Source of the DNA: Thalassomonas sp. RHCl1
GTDB taxonomy: Bacteria; Pseudomonadota; Gammaproteobacteria; Enterobacterales; Alteromonadaceae
DNA length: 64,000 nucleotides
Direction of reading: 5' to 3'
Assembly: GCF_947387555.1 (NCBI RefSeq)
Contig: NZ_CANDNZ010000007.1
Location: 124,001 to 188,000, forward strand
Under the pieces are notes generated by a model. That model did no database searches. It was given only the letters and a program-made list of their open reading frames with translations, and was not told the origin of the DNA. Below are positions 18,230 to 27,536 of this stretch, one piece after another. Positions within the stretch are counted from its first letter, which is position 1. Each line of letters begins with the position of its first letter. The translations under genes were made by a program, and so were the position numbers.

Positions 18230-18628
18230 GTGAAACAATCCATTGGCCATATAACCCTGGTCGTTCATGACTACGATGAAGCGATAGCCTTCTATACAAA
18301 AAAACTTAATTTTGAACTGCTTGAAGATAGCTACCAGCCGGAGCAGGACAAGCGTTGGGTGCTGATCGCACCGCCGGGTTCAAATGGCGTATCTTTATTA
18401 TTGGCCAAGGCTTCCAATCCTGAGCAGCAGGCCAGTGTCGGTAACCAGACAGGGGGCCGGGTATTCTTGTTTCTTAATACCGATGATTTCTGGCGTGATT
18501 ATAATCAGATGACAGAGCGAGGTATTGAATTTGTCCGCGAGCCGGTGGAGCAGGAGTACGGCACTGTGGCGGTATTTGCCGATCTTTACGGGAACTTATG
18601 GGATCTGATCCAGCGTAAAGCTGGATAG
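18230..18628 (+). CDS. VOC-family (glyoxalase/dioxygenase superfamily) protein
   Basis: A 132-residue single-domain vicinal-oxygen-chelate protein with two beta-alpha-beta-beta-beta repeats. IGHITLVVHDYDEAIAFYTKKLNFELLED opens the first and GRVFLFLNTDDFWRDYNQM the second. It ends in DLYGNLWDLIQ, the usual metal-site glutamate/aspartate region. The GTG at 18230 is preferred over ATG 18191 because AAGGAG lies six bases before it and homology begins there. The substrate is unknown; small members act as glyoxalases, antibiotic-binding proteins or isomerases. Confidence 0.85.
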   Translation: MKQSIGHITLVVHDYDEAIAFYTKKLNFELLEDSYQPEQDKRWVLIAPPGSNGVSLLLAKASNPEQQASVGNQTGGRVFLFLNTDDFWRDYNQMTERGIEFVREPVEQEYGTVAVFADLYGNLWDLIQRKAG

Positions 18629-18661
18629 CTGGTTTCCTGGTTTTTCTGGGGGAAAATTATA

Positions 18662-18684
18662 GAAAGGCCGAAAACCGGCCTTTC
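18662..18684. terminator. Hairpin terminator between the VOC gene and pgi
   Basis: GAAAGGCCG and CGGCCTTTC form a perfect 9-bp stem around AAAAC, between two convergent genes, so it can serve both. Confidence 0.75.
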
Positions 18685-18698
18685 AGATTTACCGGATA

Positions 18699-20351
18699 TT
18701 AACTCGAAGCGGCTTTTATGCTTTTATAAAAGCTGATCAGCTCTGCGGTAGAGCTGTCATGATCACCCTTTAAGCCACCCTCGGTCAGCTCCTGTTGTAT
18801 CTTATTGGCCAGGCCCTTGCCCAGCTCAACCCCCCACTGGTCAAAAGAGCAGATTTGCAAAATGATCCCCTGGACAAAGATTTTATGCTCATAGAGGGCG
18901 ATCAATGAACCCAGCGTTTTTGGGGTAATACGTTTCATCAAAATGGTATTGGTGGGGCGGTTGCCTTTATGCACCTTATGGGGGGCAACCTTGTCGATAT
19001 AATCTTCCTGGCGGCCACTGGCTTTTAAGTCTGCCCGTACCTGGGCTTCGTCTACCCCGCACATCAATGCCTGGGTTTGGGCAAAGAAGTTGGCCATCAG
19101 GGTTTCATGGTGTCCTTTCACCGGTGTTACGCTTTCTACTGAGCCGATAAAATCTGCCGGTACCACGTTGTTGCTTTGGTGCAGGTATTGGTAAAAGGCG
19201 TGTTGACCGTTAATGCCCAACTCTCCCCAAATTGACGGTACTGTGGGATAATCTACCGGCTCCCCGTGCCAGCTAACCGATTTGCCGTTACTTTCCATTT
19301 CCGCCTGTTGCAGGTAGGCACTGAGCATATGCAATGATTGATCATAAGGTAAGATCGCCTGCGATTGCGCCCCCAAAAAGGTACAGTTCCAGACACTGAG
19401 CAGCGCCAGGATCACCGGGGCATTTTCTGCCAACGGCGCTTGCCTGAAATGTTCATCCATCTCATAAGCCCCTTCAAGCAGCTCAACAAACTTTGCAAAC
19501 CCCAGATCCAGGGCAACAGGCAAGCCTATGGCTGACCACAGGGAAAACCGGCCGCCGACCCAGTCCCACATATCAAAAATATTGTCTTGCTCTATGCCAA
19601 ATTCCCTGGCATTGCTTTTATTGGCGGTTACCGCGACAAAATGTTTGGCGATGGCCTGTTCATCAAATGAAGAAGACACCAGCCATTTCACTGCGGTGCT
19701 GGCATTGGTCATGGTTTCTGTGGTGGTAAAGGTTTTGCTGGAAACAATAAACAACACCTTTTCCGGGTTTAACGGCCTTAATACCTCGGCGATTTGTGCG
19801 CCGTCAACGTTGGAAACATAATGCACCTTGATGCTGTTATCACTGTATTGTTTCAGTGCTTCGGTGACGGTTTGCGGTCCCAGGTTGGAGCCGCCGACAC
19901 CGATATTCACCACATCTGTGATGCGTTTTCCTGAATATCCCAGCCAGTGTCCCTGGCGGACTTTTTTGGTGAAAGTTTTTATTTTTTCCAGGGTTTGCTC
20001 CACCTGGGCGCTGATGTTTTCACCGTTAACATAAACCGGGGTCTGGTTGCGATTACGTAATGCCGTGTGTAAAACCGCCCTGTTTTCGGTGCGGTTAATG
20101 GCTTCTCCGGCGAACATTTTCTCCCGCCAGCCGCTGACATCACAGTCCTTTGCCAGGGCGAACAGTTTTTCCATGGTATGCTCAGTTACCAGGTTTTTCG
20201 AATAATCCAGCAGCAGGGCAGGCAGCTGGATAGAGAACTTGTTAAAGCGTTGTTTGTCCTGGTTAAACAAGTCATTCATATGGGCTTGTTTCATTTGCCC
20301 GGCATGGTCGGATAAAGCCTGCCAGCTGGCAAGCGAGGTTCTGGCTGTCAT
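18699..20351 (-). CDS. pgi: Glucose-6-phosphate isomerase
   Basis: A 550-residue cytoplasmic enzyme interconverting glucose 6-phosphate and fructose 6-phosphate. Family signatures are present: NIGVGGSNLGPQ near 150, VSSKTFTTTETMTNA near 205, WDWVGGRFSLWSAIGLP near 264, GQHAFYQYLHQ near 386, and the C-terminal signature SFDQWGVELGKGLA near 507. Full length for the bacterial/eukaryotic type. It lies downstream of the mannose isomerase-like gene on the same strand, and its product connects the mannose and glucose products of the neighbouring locus to glycolysis. It is separated from that gene by hairpins at 20401. Confidence 0.97.
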   Translation of the reverse strand: MTARTSLASWQALSDHAGQMKQAHMNDLFNQDKQRFNKFSIQLPALLLDYSKNLVTEHTMEKLFALAKDCDVSGWREKMFAGEAINRTENRAVLHTALRNRNQTPVYVNGENISAQVEQTLEKIKTFTKKVRQGHWLGYSGKRITDVVNIGVGGSNLGPQTVTEALKQYSDNSIKVHYVSNVDGAQIAEVLRPLNPEKVLFIVSSKTFTTTETMTNASTAVKWLVSSSFDEQAIAKHFVAVTANKSNAREFGIEQDNIFDMWDWVGGRFSLWSAIGLPVALDLGFAKFVELLEGAYEMDEHFRQAPLAENAPVILALLSVWNCTFLGAQSQAILPYDQSLHMLSAYLQQAEMESNGKSVSWHGEPVDYPTVPSIWGELGINGQHAFYQYLHQSNNVVPADFIGSVESVTPVKGHHETLMANFFAQTQALMCGVDEAQVRADLKASGRQEDYIDKVAPHKVHKGNRPTNTILMKRITPKTLGSLIALYEHKIFVQGIILQICSFDQWGVELGKGLANKIQQELTEGGLKGDHDSSTAELISFYKSIKAASS

Positions 20352-20400
20352 GGGGATCCCCGGTTAAATATAAAGTGATTCTGGCTGAATAGGGTTTACC

Positions 20401-20440
20401 GACTCCCGGCATAACCGGGAGTCAGCACTTTTTGGTGCTG
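20401..20440. terminator. Double hairpin between the AGE-family gene and pgi
   Basis: GACTCCCGG/CCGGGAGTC (20401-20423) is a perfect 9-bp stem. It is followed by a small AGCAC/GTGCT hairpin. It may partly separate pgi transcription from the regulated gene upstream. Confidence 0.5.
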
Positions 20441-20446
20441 TGAAGG

Positions 20447-21601
20447 TTAATGCTCTCGGCAATAGTTCACGGCCTCTACCGTAGCGCACATAATATGGTA
20501 CAGGGTGCTGGCGGGGGCGTGCTCTGCCATGGGACGGTTGTTTGCGTCCAGTTGGTCAATATAGGAACCGGTTACATTTTTTGACAAATAAAATTCAAAT
20601 AATAATTCTATTGCTTCTGCTGCCAGGACTTCCGCCTGTTTATCACCGGCTTTGGCCTGCGCCAGGCTGGCCTTGATAAATTCCGTGACCGGCCAGCAGC
20701 GTTTAGTCGCACTTAGTATTTCCCCGTGTTGGCCGATTTCATCAAAGATCAACCCTGAGCCCGGTTCCCTGCCAAAGCTGAGAGCTTTTTGATACAGGGC
20801 ATCGCAGTAGTGGCTTACCGGGGTGCCGGTCAGGGCATGATATTCACGTAATAGCCAGATCCATTCAAACATATGTCCCGGCTCTACCACCTGGCCTTGC
20901 GCTTGGCTAAAGGGCTGCCAGTCATGGTGGAAGTATTCTAAAATTACCTGGTTTTTACCATCGTAAAAGACCGTTTCAAACAGGGTGAATATTTCCCCGG
21001 CGCGGGCCAGCCATTTGCCTTCCCCAGTGGCTTTATAACAGGCGATAAAGGCTTCAAACAGGTGCATATGGGGATTCTGCCGCCGCTTGTCGCTGGCATA
21101 ATTGCCTTCCATCCAGCCCCCGGGGTCTTTTTTAAACTCCAGATCCACCAGGGCTAGCAACTGGTTAAGCTGGTGCAGGGCATGCAAATCGCCAAAGGCC
21201 TGGTAGCGATAGGCGCAGGCAAGAATAAAAAAGGCAAAATCATAGGCATCGAGTTTATCATCCAGAATCTCGCCCTTACTGGACAATAAATGGGCGTAAC
21301 CCGCCTGATATTGCTCCAGCCGGGCGCTGTTATCCAGGTAGTTCACGATATCGGCTATTACGGGTAACCCCTGCTCGAACCAGCCCTGCTGGGCAGCAAC
21401 TGAAAAAACATAGATTTGCCTGGCCTGCACCCGGGTTCTGTTATTGGCGCTTAAGTCAGGCTGGCCATCGGGTAACAAGCGCTCGAATACTGCACCGTTA
21501 TTCGGGTTGATGCCCCGGGTAGACCATAACGGCAGTGCCTGTTGCTGCATCCAGAGTTCAAGTTTTTTACTGGCGTCGACTAATCTGTTTGATATTGTCA
21601 T
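20447..21601 (-). CDS. AGE-family sugar isomerase/epimerase, probable mannose isomerase
   Basis: A 384-residue (alpha/alpha)6-barrel protein of the N-acylglucosamine 2-epimerase family. The catalytic histidine regions are visible: NPHMHLFEAFIACY, then PGHMFEWIWLLREY, then ATKRCWPVTEFIKAS and APASTLYHIMCA. In this locus, conversion of free mannose to fructose is the best-fitting activity; mannose or glucose epimerisation is possible. The start at 21601 gives a normal family N terminus; the open frame to 21661 would run into the operator. A near-perfect copy of the regulon palindrome (21663-21676) lies 60 bases upstream, so the LacI regulator next door should control it. Confidence 0.82.
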   Translation of the reverse strand: MTISNRLVDASKKLELWMQQQALPLWSTRGINPNNGAVFERLLPDGQPDLSANNRTRVQARQIYVFSVAAQQGWFEQGLPVIADIVNYLDNSARLEQYQAGYAHLLSSKGEILDDKLDAYDFAFFILACAYRYQAFGDLHALHQLNQLLALVDLEFKKDPGGWMEGNYASDKRRQNPHMHLFEAFIACYKATGEGKWLARAGEIFTLFETVFYDGKNQVILEYFHHDWQPFSQAQGQVVEPGHMFEWIWLLREYHALTGTPVSHYCDALYQKALSFGREPGSGLIFDEIGQHGEILSATKRCWPVTEFIKASLAQAKAGDKQAEVLAAEAIELLFEFYLSKNVTGSYIDQLDANNRPMAEHAPASTLYHIMCATVEAVNYCREH

Positions 21602-21662
21602 AGGGTTTTTAATCCCGGCGGGATGAGCGCCGCAATGTCTAAAATGATAAGATAAAACCAAA

Positions 21663-21676
21663 TGTAACCCGTTACA
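21663..21676. promoter_or_regulatory. LacI-type operator (mannan regulon)
   Basis: TGTAACCCGTTACA, one mismatch from the shared palindrome TGTAACCGGTTACA, just upstream of the AGE-family gene. Confidence 0.75.
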
Positions 21677-21860
21677 TTTTTGTTTGCAATACCTGCAAAA
21701 TAAAAAGTGTACTTGTATCTGGTTGAGCTACTGGCTTGAACTATTGCTTTCAGCTGTTGGGGATAGGGGAGATGTGAGCGGGAAAGTTATTTCAGGTAGA
21801 AAGTTATCTCAGGCAAAGGCTGGTAGCTGACACTACCTGCCTTTGCTTTATTGCCAAAAG

Positions 21861-22853
21861 TTAGCTGCGTGGCGGCGCCGTGCTCTGGCGTATGATAAAT
21901 TCCACCGGCAACACATATTCATTTTGCGAACTGGTTTCGCCATCGATCAGCTGGAACAGCAATTCCGCCGATTTTTCGCCGAGCTTCTCGGCGGGCTGGG
22001 CAACCGTGGTCAGCGGTGGATCACTGTATTTGGAAAACTCCAGATCGTCGAAGCCGGCAATGGAGATATCTTCCGGTATTTTCAAGCCCTTTGCTTTCAG
22101 GCCTTTCATCGCCCCTATGGCCATTTCGTCATTCATGCTGAAAATGGCGGTCGGCCTGTCGGTCATGCGGATAAAATGTTCGCTGGCGTTAAGCCCGGAC
22201 CATAAGGTGAAATCTCCCTCCGCCACTAAGGCTGGGTCAAATTCGATCCCCGCCTGCGCCAGTGCCTGCTTATAGCCCTTCAACCTGTCTATCGTATGAG
22301 GATTGTCCGTCAGGCCGGAAATCAGGCCGATTTTTTTATGTCCCAGGGAAATCAGGTGTTCGGTTACCTGGCGGGCGGCATCGGCATTGTCAATGCGCAC
22401 CGCCGGGTAGGGGGTGTCTTCACAACCACAGGCATTGACCGCGGTGACAAACTTTTTCGGCAACATGCTGTTTTTGCTGTAGGGGCGTAGCTGAATAACA
22501 CCGTCTGCCTGTTTGGTTTCTACCAGGTTAATGAAGCTTTTTTCCCGCTCGGAAGAATCCCGGGTATCCCCCAGTAATACGTTAAACCCTTTGCTTTGGG
22601 CGACATTTTCGATGCCGCTGATCACAGTGGAAAAAAACAAGTTGGCGATATCCGGTACCAGGATCACTATGGTATTGGCCTGCTTGTTGCGAAACTGCTG
22701 CGACAGCATATTGGGCCGGTATTGTAATTTCTCTATGGCGGCATGAATACGCTTCAGGCTGGCTTTTGATACTTTCTCAGGGTTACTCAGCGCCCTGGAA
22801 ACCGTTGCAGTAGAGCATCCTACTTCTTTTGCAACATCTCTTATTGTTGACAT
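21861..22853 (-). CDS. LacI-family transcriptional regulator of the mannan locus
   Basis: A 330-residue repressor. Residues 1-50 form the LacI helix-turn-helix and hinge helix (STIRDVAKEVGCSTATVSRAL, then YRPNMLSQQF). Residues 60-330 form a periplasmic-binding-protein-like sugar sensor (IVILVPDIANLFFSTVISGIE, FSMNDEMAIGAMKGLKAKG, ISIAGFDDLEFSKY). Its own promoter region and those of all neighbouring mannan operons carry the same 14-bp palindrome, so it is the likely local regulator, relieved by a mannose-containing sugar. The closest named relatives are CytR/ManR-type proteins, but orthology is not shown. Oriented leftward, divergent from the symporter operon. Confidence 0.9.
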   Translation of the reverse strand: MSTIRDVAKEVGCSTATVSRALSNPEKVSKASLKRIHAAIEKLQYRPNMLSQQFRNKQANTIVILVPDIANLFFSTVISGIENVAQSKGFNVLLGDTRDSSEREKSFINLVETKQADGVIQLRPYSKNSMLPKKFVTAVNACGCEDTPYPAVRIDNADAARQVTEHLISLGHKKIGLISGLTDNPHTIDRLKGYKQALAQAGIEFDPALVAEGDFTLWSGLNASEHFIRMTDRPTAIFSMNDEMAIGAMKGLKAKGLKIPEDISIAGFDDLEFSKYSDPPLTTVAQPAEKLGEKSAELLFQLIDGETSSQNEYVLPVEFIIRQSTAPPRS

Positions 22854-22891
22854 GGGGAGTCCGGTCTTATGCTAGGTGATGATAGATAAAG

Positions 22892-22905
22892 GGTTACCGG
22901 TTACA
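22892..22905. promoter_or_regulatory. LacI-type operator upstream of the regulator gene
   Basis: GGTTACCGGTTACA, two mismatches from the consensus, 39 bases before the regulator's start codon. This suggests autoregulation. Confidence 0.65.
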
Positions 22906-23033
22906 GATGTACCATAGATGCGCGAATTCTTTCAAGTACTTAGTGCTGTTTTTCGCTATTTTGCCCGCTTATTTTACTTGGCTTTGATAATTATCCTTAA
23001 GTTCAGTCACTTGGCAAAAGCTAAAACAACATT

Positions 23034-23047
23034 TGTAACCGGTTACA
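23034..23047. promoter_or_regulatory. Perfect LacI-type operator upstream of the symporter operon
   Basis: TGTAACCGGTTACA within an 18-base perfect palindrome (23032-23049). It is the best copy in the window, 114 bases before the symporter start. Confidence 0.82.
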
Positions 23048-23160
23048 AAAAGTGCTTGTTTGCATTGCCTGAACGGGTTAAGGTGATTGTATGTTGAATA
23101 TGCCTGGTGCCATTTTGCAGCAGCATAAAGCCCGGTTAATAATTATAAGAAGTGAAAGCT

Positions 23161-25047
23161 ATGAATTTGTCACCCTTAGATATAGGCATCATCGCCTTAT
23201 ACATATTAGTTTCTCTCGGTATAGGTTTCTGGATTTCCAGCCGGGCGTCTAAAAATATCAAAGGGTATTTCCTCGGCGGCAACGAACTCCCCTGGTATTA
23301 CCTGGGGTTATCGAATGCCTCCGGCATGTTTGATATCAGCGGCACCATGTGGATGGTATACCTGCTCTTTATCTACGGTTTAAAAAGTATTTTCATCCCC
23401 TGGTTATGGCCGGCCTTTAACCAGATTTTCCTGATGGTGTTTTTATCTATCTGGCTGCGCCGCTCCGGGGTGATGACGGGCGCCGAATGGATCACCTTCC
23501 GCTTTGGTGAAAACCTGGGGGCCAGGCTCAGTCATATTATCGTGGTGGTGTTTGCACTGTTGGGCGTGCTGGGATTCCTGGCCTATGGCTTTGTCGGCGC
23601 CGGTAAGTTTGCGGTAGCCTTTTTACCCTGGCAGTTATCGGCGGATCCCCATACCAATGAAATTTTCTATGGCCTGATCATTACCTTTATTACCACTATC
23701 TATGTGGTCAAGGGGGGCATGTTCAGTGTCGTTATTACCGAAGTGGTGCAGTTTGTGATCATGACCCTGGCCAGTATCGCCATAGGCGTGATTGCCATGA
23801 TGCAGGTTTCTCCCGAAATGCTGGCTAAGGTGACTCCCGATGGCTGGGACAGCATATTATTCTCCTGGACCTTAGATCTCGATTGGTCCGGCATACTGGC
23901 GTCCGCCAATGATAAAATTATCGAAGACGGCTGGTCGCTGTTTTCCGTGTTCTTTATGCTGGTGCTGTTTAAAGGTTTCCTGCAAAGCCTGGCAGGGCCT
24001 GCGCCAAACTTTGATATGCAAAGGGTGCTGTCGGCAAAAAGCCCCACAGATGCCGCGAAAATGAGCTGGATAGTGAACCTGGTGCTGTTATTTCCCCGCT
24101 ATATGATGATCACCGGCCTGGCCATGCTTGCCCTGGTGTTCTTTATGGGGGATCTCAGGGCCATGGGCAGTGATGTCGACTTTGAACAAATTCTACCGTT
24201 TGCCCTGTTGAACTATGTGCCTTCCGGCTTGTTGGGATTAATGATCGCCGGCTTGCTGGCCACCTTTATGTCGACCTTCGCCGCCACCACCAATGCCGCC
24301 CCGGCCTATGTGGTCAATGATATCTATAAAAAATATATTAACCCCAATGCCGCGGATAAAACTTATGTTTACCTCAGTTATATCGTGTCCATCTTTTTTG
24401 TAGTGGCGGGTACCTGCATAGGTTTATTTGTACCGTCATTAAACGAGGCTATTTTATGGATAGTGTCGGCGCTTTACGGCGGTTATACCGCGGCAAATAT
24501 GCTGAAATGGTACTGGTGGCGCTTTAATGGTTTCGGTTATTTCTACGGCATGTTAACCGGTATTGTTGGCGCATTTTTGATGATGTTTACCACGTTATCG
24601 CCTTTATATGGTTTCCCTGTGCTGTTTGCTATGTGCCTGGCGGGCAGCATAGCCGGTACCTTATTGACTAAGGCGGATGATATGGAAGTGCTGAAACGTT
24701 TTTATCTGAAAACCCGTCCTTGGGGTTTTTGGCAGCCGGTGCTGGATGAGATCCGCAAAACTCATCCGGAAGTACAGCCGAACCGGGAATTTAAGCGGGA
24801 TATGTCAAATGTGATCATAGGCATTATCTGGCACTCGGCCCTGACGGCAGCACCGATATTTATGGTGATCCAGCAATGGCAATATTTCGGTTATGCCCTG
24901 GTAACTATTGCCGTAACCTCCTGGTATTTAAAAATAAACTGGTGGGACAAGATGCGGGACTATCCCAGTGATATGGCAGAAGAGGAAAACCAGGAGTTAA
25001 CACAGGGCTCGATGCAGGGCATCAAGCAGGCTAAGGCCACAAGCTGA
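23161..25047 (+). CDS. Sodium:solute symporter (SSS family), probable mannose/manno-oligosaccharide transporter
   Basis: A 628-residue inner-membrane protein with about 14 transmembrane helices. It opens with LSPLDIGIIALYILVSLGIGFWISSR, followed by NIKGYFLGGNELPWYYLGLSNASGMFDISG, the conserved second-helix region of SSS transporters. GLLATFMSTFAATTNAAPAYVVNDIY near 376 contains the sodium-site helix. The ATG at 23161 is preferred over GTG 23152. It is the first gene of a rightward operon under the perfect operator at 23034. Substrate assignment to mannose, mannobiose or a related glycoside rests on context only. Confidence 0.85.
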   Translation: MNLSPLDIGIIALYILVSLGIGFWISSRASKNIKGYFLGGNELPWYYLGLSNASGMFDISGTMWMVYLLFIYGLKSIFIPWLWPAFNQIFLMVFLSIWLRRSGVMTGAEWITFRFGENLGARLSHIIVVVFALLGVLGFLAYGFVGAGKFAVAFLPWQLSADPHTNEIFYGLIITFITTIYVVKGGMFSVVITEVVQFVIMTLASIAIGVIAMMQVSPEMLAKVTPDGWDSILFSWTLDLDWSGILASANDKIIEDGWSLFSVFFMLVLFKGFLQSLAGPAPNFDMQRVLSAKSPTDAAKMSWIVNLVLLFPRYMMITGLAMLALVFFMGDLRAMGSDVDFEQILPFALLNYVPSGLLGLMIAGLLATFMSTFAATTNAAPAYVVNDIYKKYINPNAADKTYVYLSYIVSIFFVVAGTCIGLFVPSLNEAILWIVSALYGGYTAANMLKWYWWRFNGFGYFYGMLTGIVGAFLMMFTTLSPLYGFPVLFAMCLAGSIAGTLLTKADDMEVLKRFYLKTRPWGFWQPVLDEIRKTHPEVQPNREFKRDMSNVIIGIIWHSALTAAPIFMVIQQWQYFGYALVTIAVTSWYLKINWWDKMRDYPSDMAEEENQELTQGSMQGIKQAKATS

Positions 25048-25070
25048 ATACCGAGTAACAACAAGGGCTA

Positions 25071-25724
25071 ATGATGAAGGAAAAAGTGATGGACAATTCT
25101 TCGGATCAGGTAACAGATAAGTTAACAGCAACCGAAACGCTTAGTCAGGTGGATACATCCCGCCGCCGGGCCATGAAACAGCTAACGGCCCTGTTTGGCG
25201 GTGCGCTTTCCATGAGTTCGATTTCACTGGCGGTACAGGGGTATCAAGCGCAAAAAGATATCCCGGGCCGGACCGGGAAAATACTTAATCAACAGCAGTT
25301 AAACCTGCTGCGTATTTTAGTGGGGCTGATTATTCCGGCGACAGAGACACCCTCGGCATCCGATGTCGATGTCCATGGTTTTATCGATAACCAGCTGGCT
25401 TTTTGCTTTAGCAAAGAAGAGCAGCTGGCCTTTATCCGCGGACTGGAAAAACTGGAAAGCACTGCCGTTAAACAACTGGGACAAGCTTTTGCCAAATGCC
25501 ATCAGGCGCAGCAAGTTGATTTGCTTAATAACCTGGAAGATGCCAGCGGCGATTTTGATAACCAGGATAAAGATTTCTTTTACCGCACTAAATCACTGAC
25601 CTTACTGGGGTATTACACCTCGGAAGTGGGGGCTACCCGGGAATTGGCTTATCTGCCTATTCCGGGCGGCTACCGGGGCGATGTGCCCTTTGCCGAAGTA
25701 GGCAAGGCCTGGGCGCTTAACTAA
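25071..25724 (+). CDS. Gluconate 2-dehydrogenase subunit 3-like protein (Tat-exported small subunit)
   Basis: A 217-residue protein with a twin-arginine-type signal, SRRRAMKQLTALFGGALSMSS (about residues 30-50), and a DUF3 small-subunit domain (LNLLRILVGLIIPATETPSASDVDVHGFIDNQL near 80-112, LGYYTSEVGATRELAYLPIPGGYRG near 183-207). Such subunits accompany GMC dehydrogenases and carry them through the Tat system. Two starts are plausible: ATG 25071 or 25074 after AAGGG, and ATG 25089 after AAGGA. It precedes the GMC enzyme in the same operon. Confidence 0.85.
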   Translation: MMKEKVMDNSSDQVTDKLTATETLSQVDTSRRRAMKQLTALFGGALSMSSISLAVQGYQAQKDIPGRTGKILNQQQLNLLRILVGLIIPATETPSASDVDVHGFIDNQLAFCFSKEEQLAFIRGLEKLESTAVKQLGQAFAKCHQAQQVDLLNNLEDASGDFDNQDKDFFYRTKSLTLLGYYTSEVGATRELAYLPIPGGYRGDVPFAEVGKAWALN

Positions 25725-25779
25725 TAAAGAGTTAATAAATAGCTGATCAAAAGCCAGGAAAAAATCATCAATAGCGCAC

Positions 25780-27534
25780 ATGAAGCAGAATGACGATATG
25801 ACTAAAACGACAAACAAAAGCATACACATTAAAACTCAGCCCCAAGTGTATGACGCCATAGTAGTGGGTTCGGGCATTACCGGCGGTTGGGCGGCAAAAG
25901 AGTTTTGCGAAAAAGGCCTGAAAACCCTGTTGGTGGAGCGGGGCCGGCCGGTAGAGCATAAAAAAGATTATATCGGCGAAGGGGTGAAAACCTGGGAAAT
26001 GCCGTTTCGCGGCCAGGTAGAGAAGGCTCTGGTGGAAAAGCAGTATCCGATCCAGGCGCAATGTTATGCCTTTAATGATGCCACCAAGCATTTCTTCGGC
26101 AATGATCATGACTACCCCTACAGCACCGAAAAAGACAAGGCTTTTAGCTGGATCCGCGGCAATCAGTTGGGGGGCAAGTCTCTGCTCTGGCACCGGCAGT
26201 CTTACCGCTGGAGTGATTTTGACTTTAGCGCCAATGCCAAAGACGGCTACGGCACCGACTGGCCCATCCGCTATAAAGATATTCAGGATTGGTATGATTA
26301 TGTCGAGCACCATGTCGGCATCAGCGGCAGTGTGGAAAACATTCCCCAGCTGCCGGACAGCAAGTTTTTACCGCCGTTTGAATTTAATACCGTAGAAAAG
26401 CGCCTGAAAGCGAAAATTGAGCAGCATTACAGTGATCGTAAACTCATTATGGGGCGTTGTGCCCATTTGAGTAAACCGGCGCAGCATCATCTGGAACAGG
26501 GACGTGGTCCCTGCATGGCCAGGAATGAATGCCAGAAAGGCTGTTCATTCGGCGCTTATTTCTCCACGCAAAGCTCTACCTTACCGGCGGCGCAAAAAAC
26601 CGGCAACCTAAGCGTAGCAACCAACTCGATAGTACATAGCGTGATTTATGATGCCAACAGCAACCGGGCAACCGGGGTACGTATCATCGACAGTGAAACC
26701 ATGGAGACCCGGGAATACTATGGCAAAGTCGTGTTCCTGTGTGCCTCAACCCTGGGCACCACCCAGATCATGTTAAATTCTGTCAGTGAAACTTTCCCTA
26801 ATGGTATCGCCAATAGCTCAGGGGTATTGGGACATTATCTGATGGATCACTGCTATAACGCCGGGGCCTATGCCGACATTCCAGGTTTTGAAGACGAGTT
26901 TTATTCCGGCCGCCGTCCCACAGGCGTCTATATGCCAAGGTTCCAGAACCTGGTGGATAAAAATCCCGACTTCCTGCGCGGATACGCTTTTTCCGGCCAG
27001 GCTTACCGTGAAGCCTGGTGGGAGTTTGGCGGTAAAAAAGGCTTTGGCGTTGATTATAAAAAAGCGATCCAGCAAGCCGGCGGTTGGAAATTTGGCTTAC
27101 ATGCCTCGGGGGAAATGCTGCCCAGGTATGAAAACCAGGTATCGCTGCACGCCACTAAAAAAGATAAATGGGGCATACCGCAGCTGCACTTTGATTGCAG
27201 CTATAGCGACAATGAAAAGAAAATGATGCAAAGCGCCGCCGATACCGCCGCAGAAATGTTTGAGGCCATAGGGCTGAAAAACGTTCACAAATATACTAAC
27301 GACAGACCTATGGGCATCGCCATCCATGAAATGGGCACGGCGCGCATGGGTAAAGATCCGAAAACCTCTATTTTAAACGGCTTTAACCAGGCCCATGATA
27401 TCCCTAATTTATTTGTCACCGACGGCGCCTGTATGGCCTCTTCTGCCTGGCAAAATCCGTCACTGACCTATATGGCGTTGACGGTCAGGGCTTGTGACTT
27501 TGCGGTCAAAGAAATGAAGGCGGGCAGGATTTAA
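25780..27534 (+). CDS. GMC-family FAD oxidoreductase, probable glucoside 3-dehydrogenase large subunit
   Basis: A 584-residue flavoprotein. The FAD-binding Rossmann motif is YDAIVVGSGITGGWAAKEF followed by TLLVERG (about residues 24-57). WIRGNQLGGKSLLWHRQSYRW near 125-145 is the second FAD-contact region. A Cys-rich stretch, CMARNECQKGCSFGAYF near 246-262, is typical of gluconate/glucoside dehydrogenases. The C-terminal GMC domain has the catalytic HEMGTARMG and the partner NPSLTYMAL near 566. It lacks a signal and should be exported folded with the Tat-tagged small subunit. Pairing with subunit 3 and a secreted isomerase-like protein suggests oxidation of a glycoside at C3. No cytochrome c subunit is adjacent. 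Confidence 0.85.
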   Translation: MKQNDDMTKTTNKSIHIKTQPQVYDAIVVGSGITGGWAAKEFCEKGLKTLLVERGRPVEHKKDYIGEGVKTWEMPFRGQVEKALVEKQYPIQAQCYAFNDATKHFFGNDHDYPYSTEKDKAFSWIRGNQLGGKSLLWHRQSYRWSDFDFSANAKDGYGTDWPIRYKDIQDWYDYVEHHVGISGSVENIPQLPDSKFLPPFEFNTVEKRLKAKIEQHYSDRKLIMGRCAHLSKPAQHHLEQGRGPCMARNECQKGCSFGAYFSTQSSTLPAAQKTGNLSVATNSIVHSVIYDANSNRATGVRIIDSETMETREYYGKVVFLCASTLGTTQIMLNSVSETFPNGIANSSGVLGHYLMDHCYNAGAYADIPGFEDEFYSGRRPTGVYMPRFQNLVDKNPDFLRGYAFSGQAYREAWWEFGGKKGFGVDYKKAIQQAGGWKFGLHASGEMLPRYENQVSLHATKKDKWGIPQLHFDCSYSDNEKKMMQSAADTAAEMFEAIGLKNVHKYTNDRPMGIAIHEMGTARMGKDPKTSILNGFNQAHDIPNLFVTDGACMASSAWQNPSLTYMALTVRACDFAVKEMKAGRI

Positions 27535-27536
27535 TT

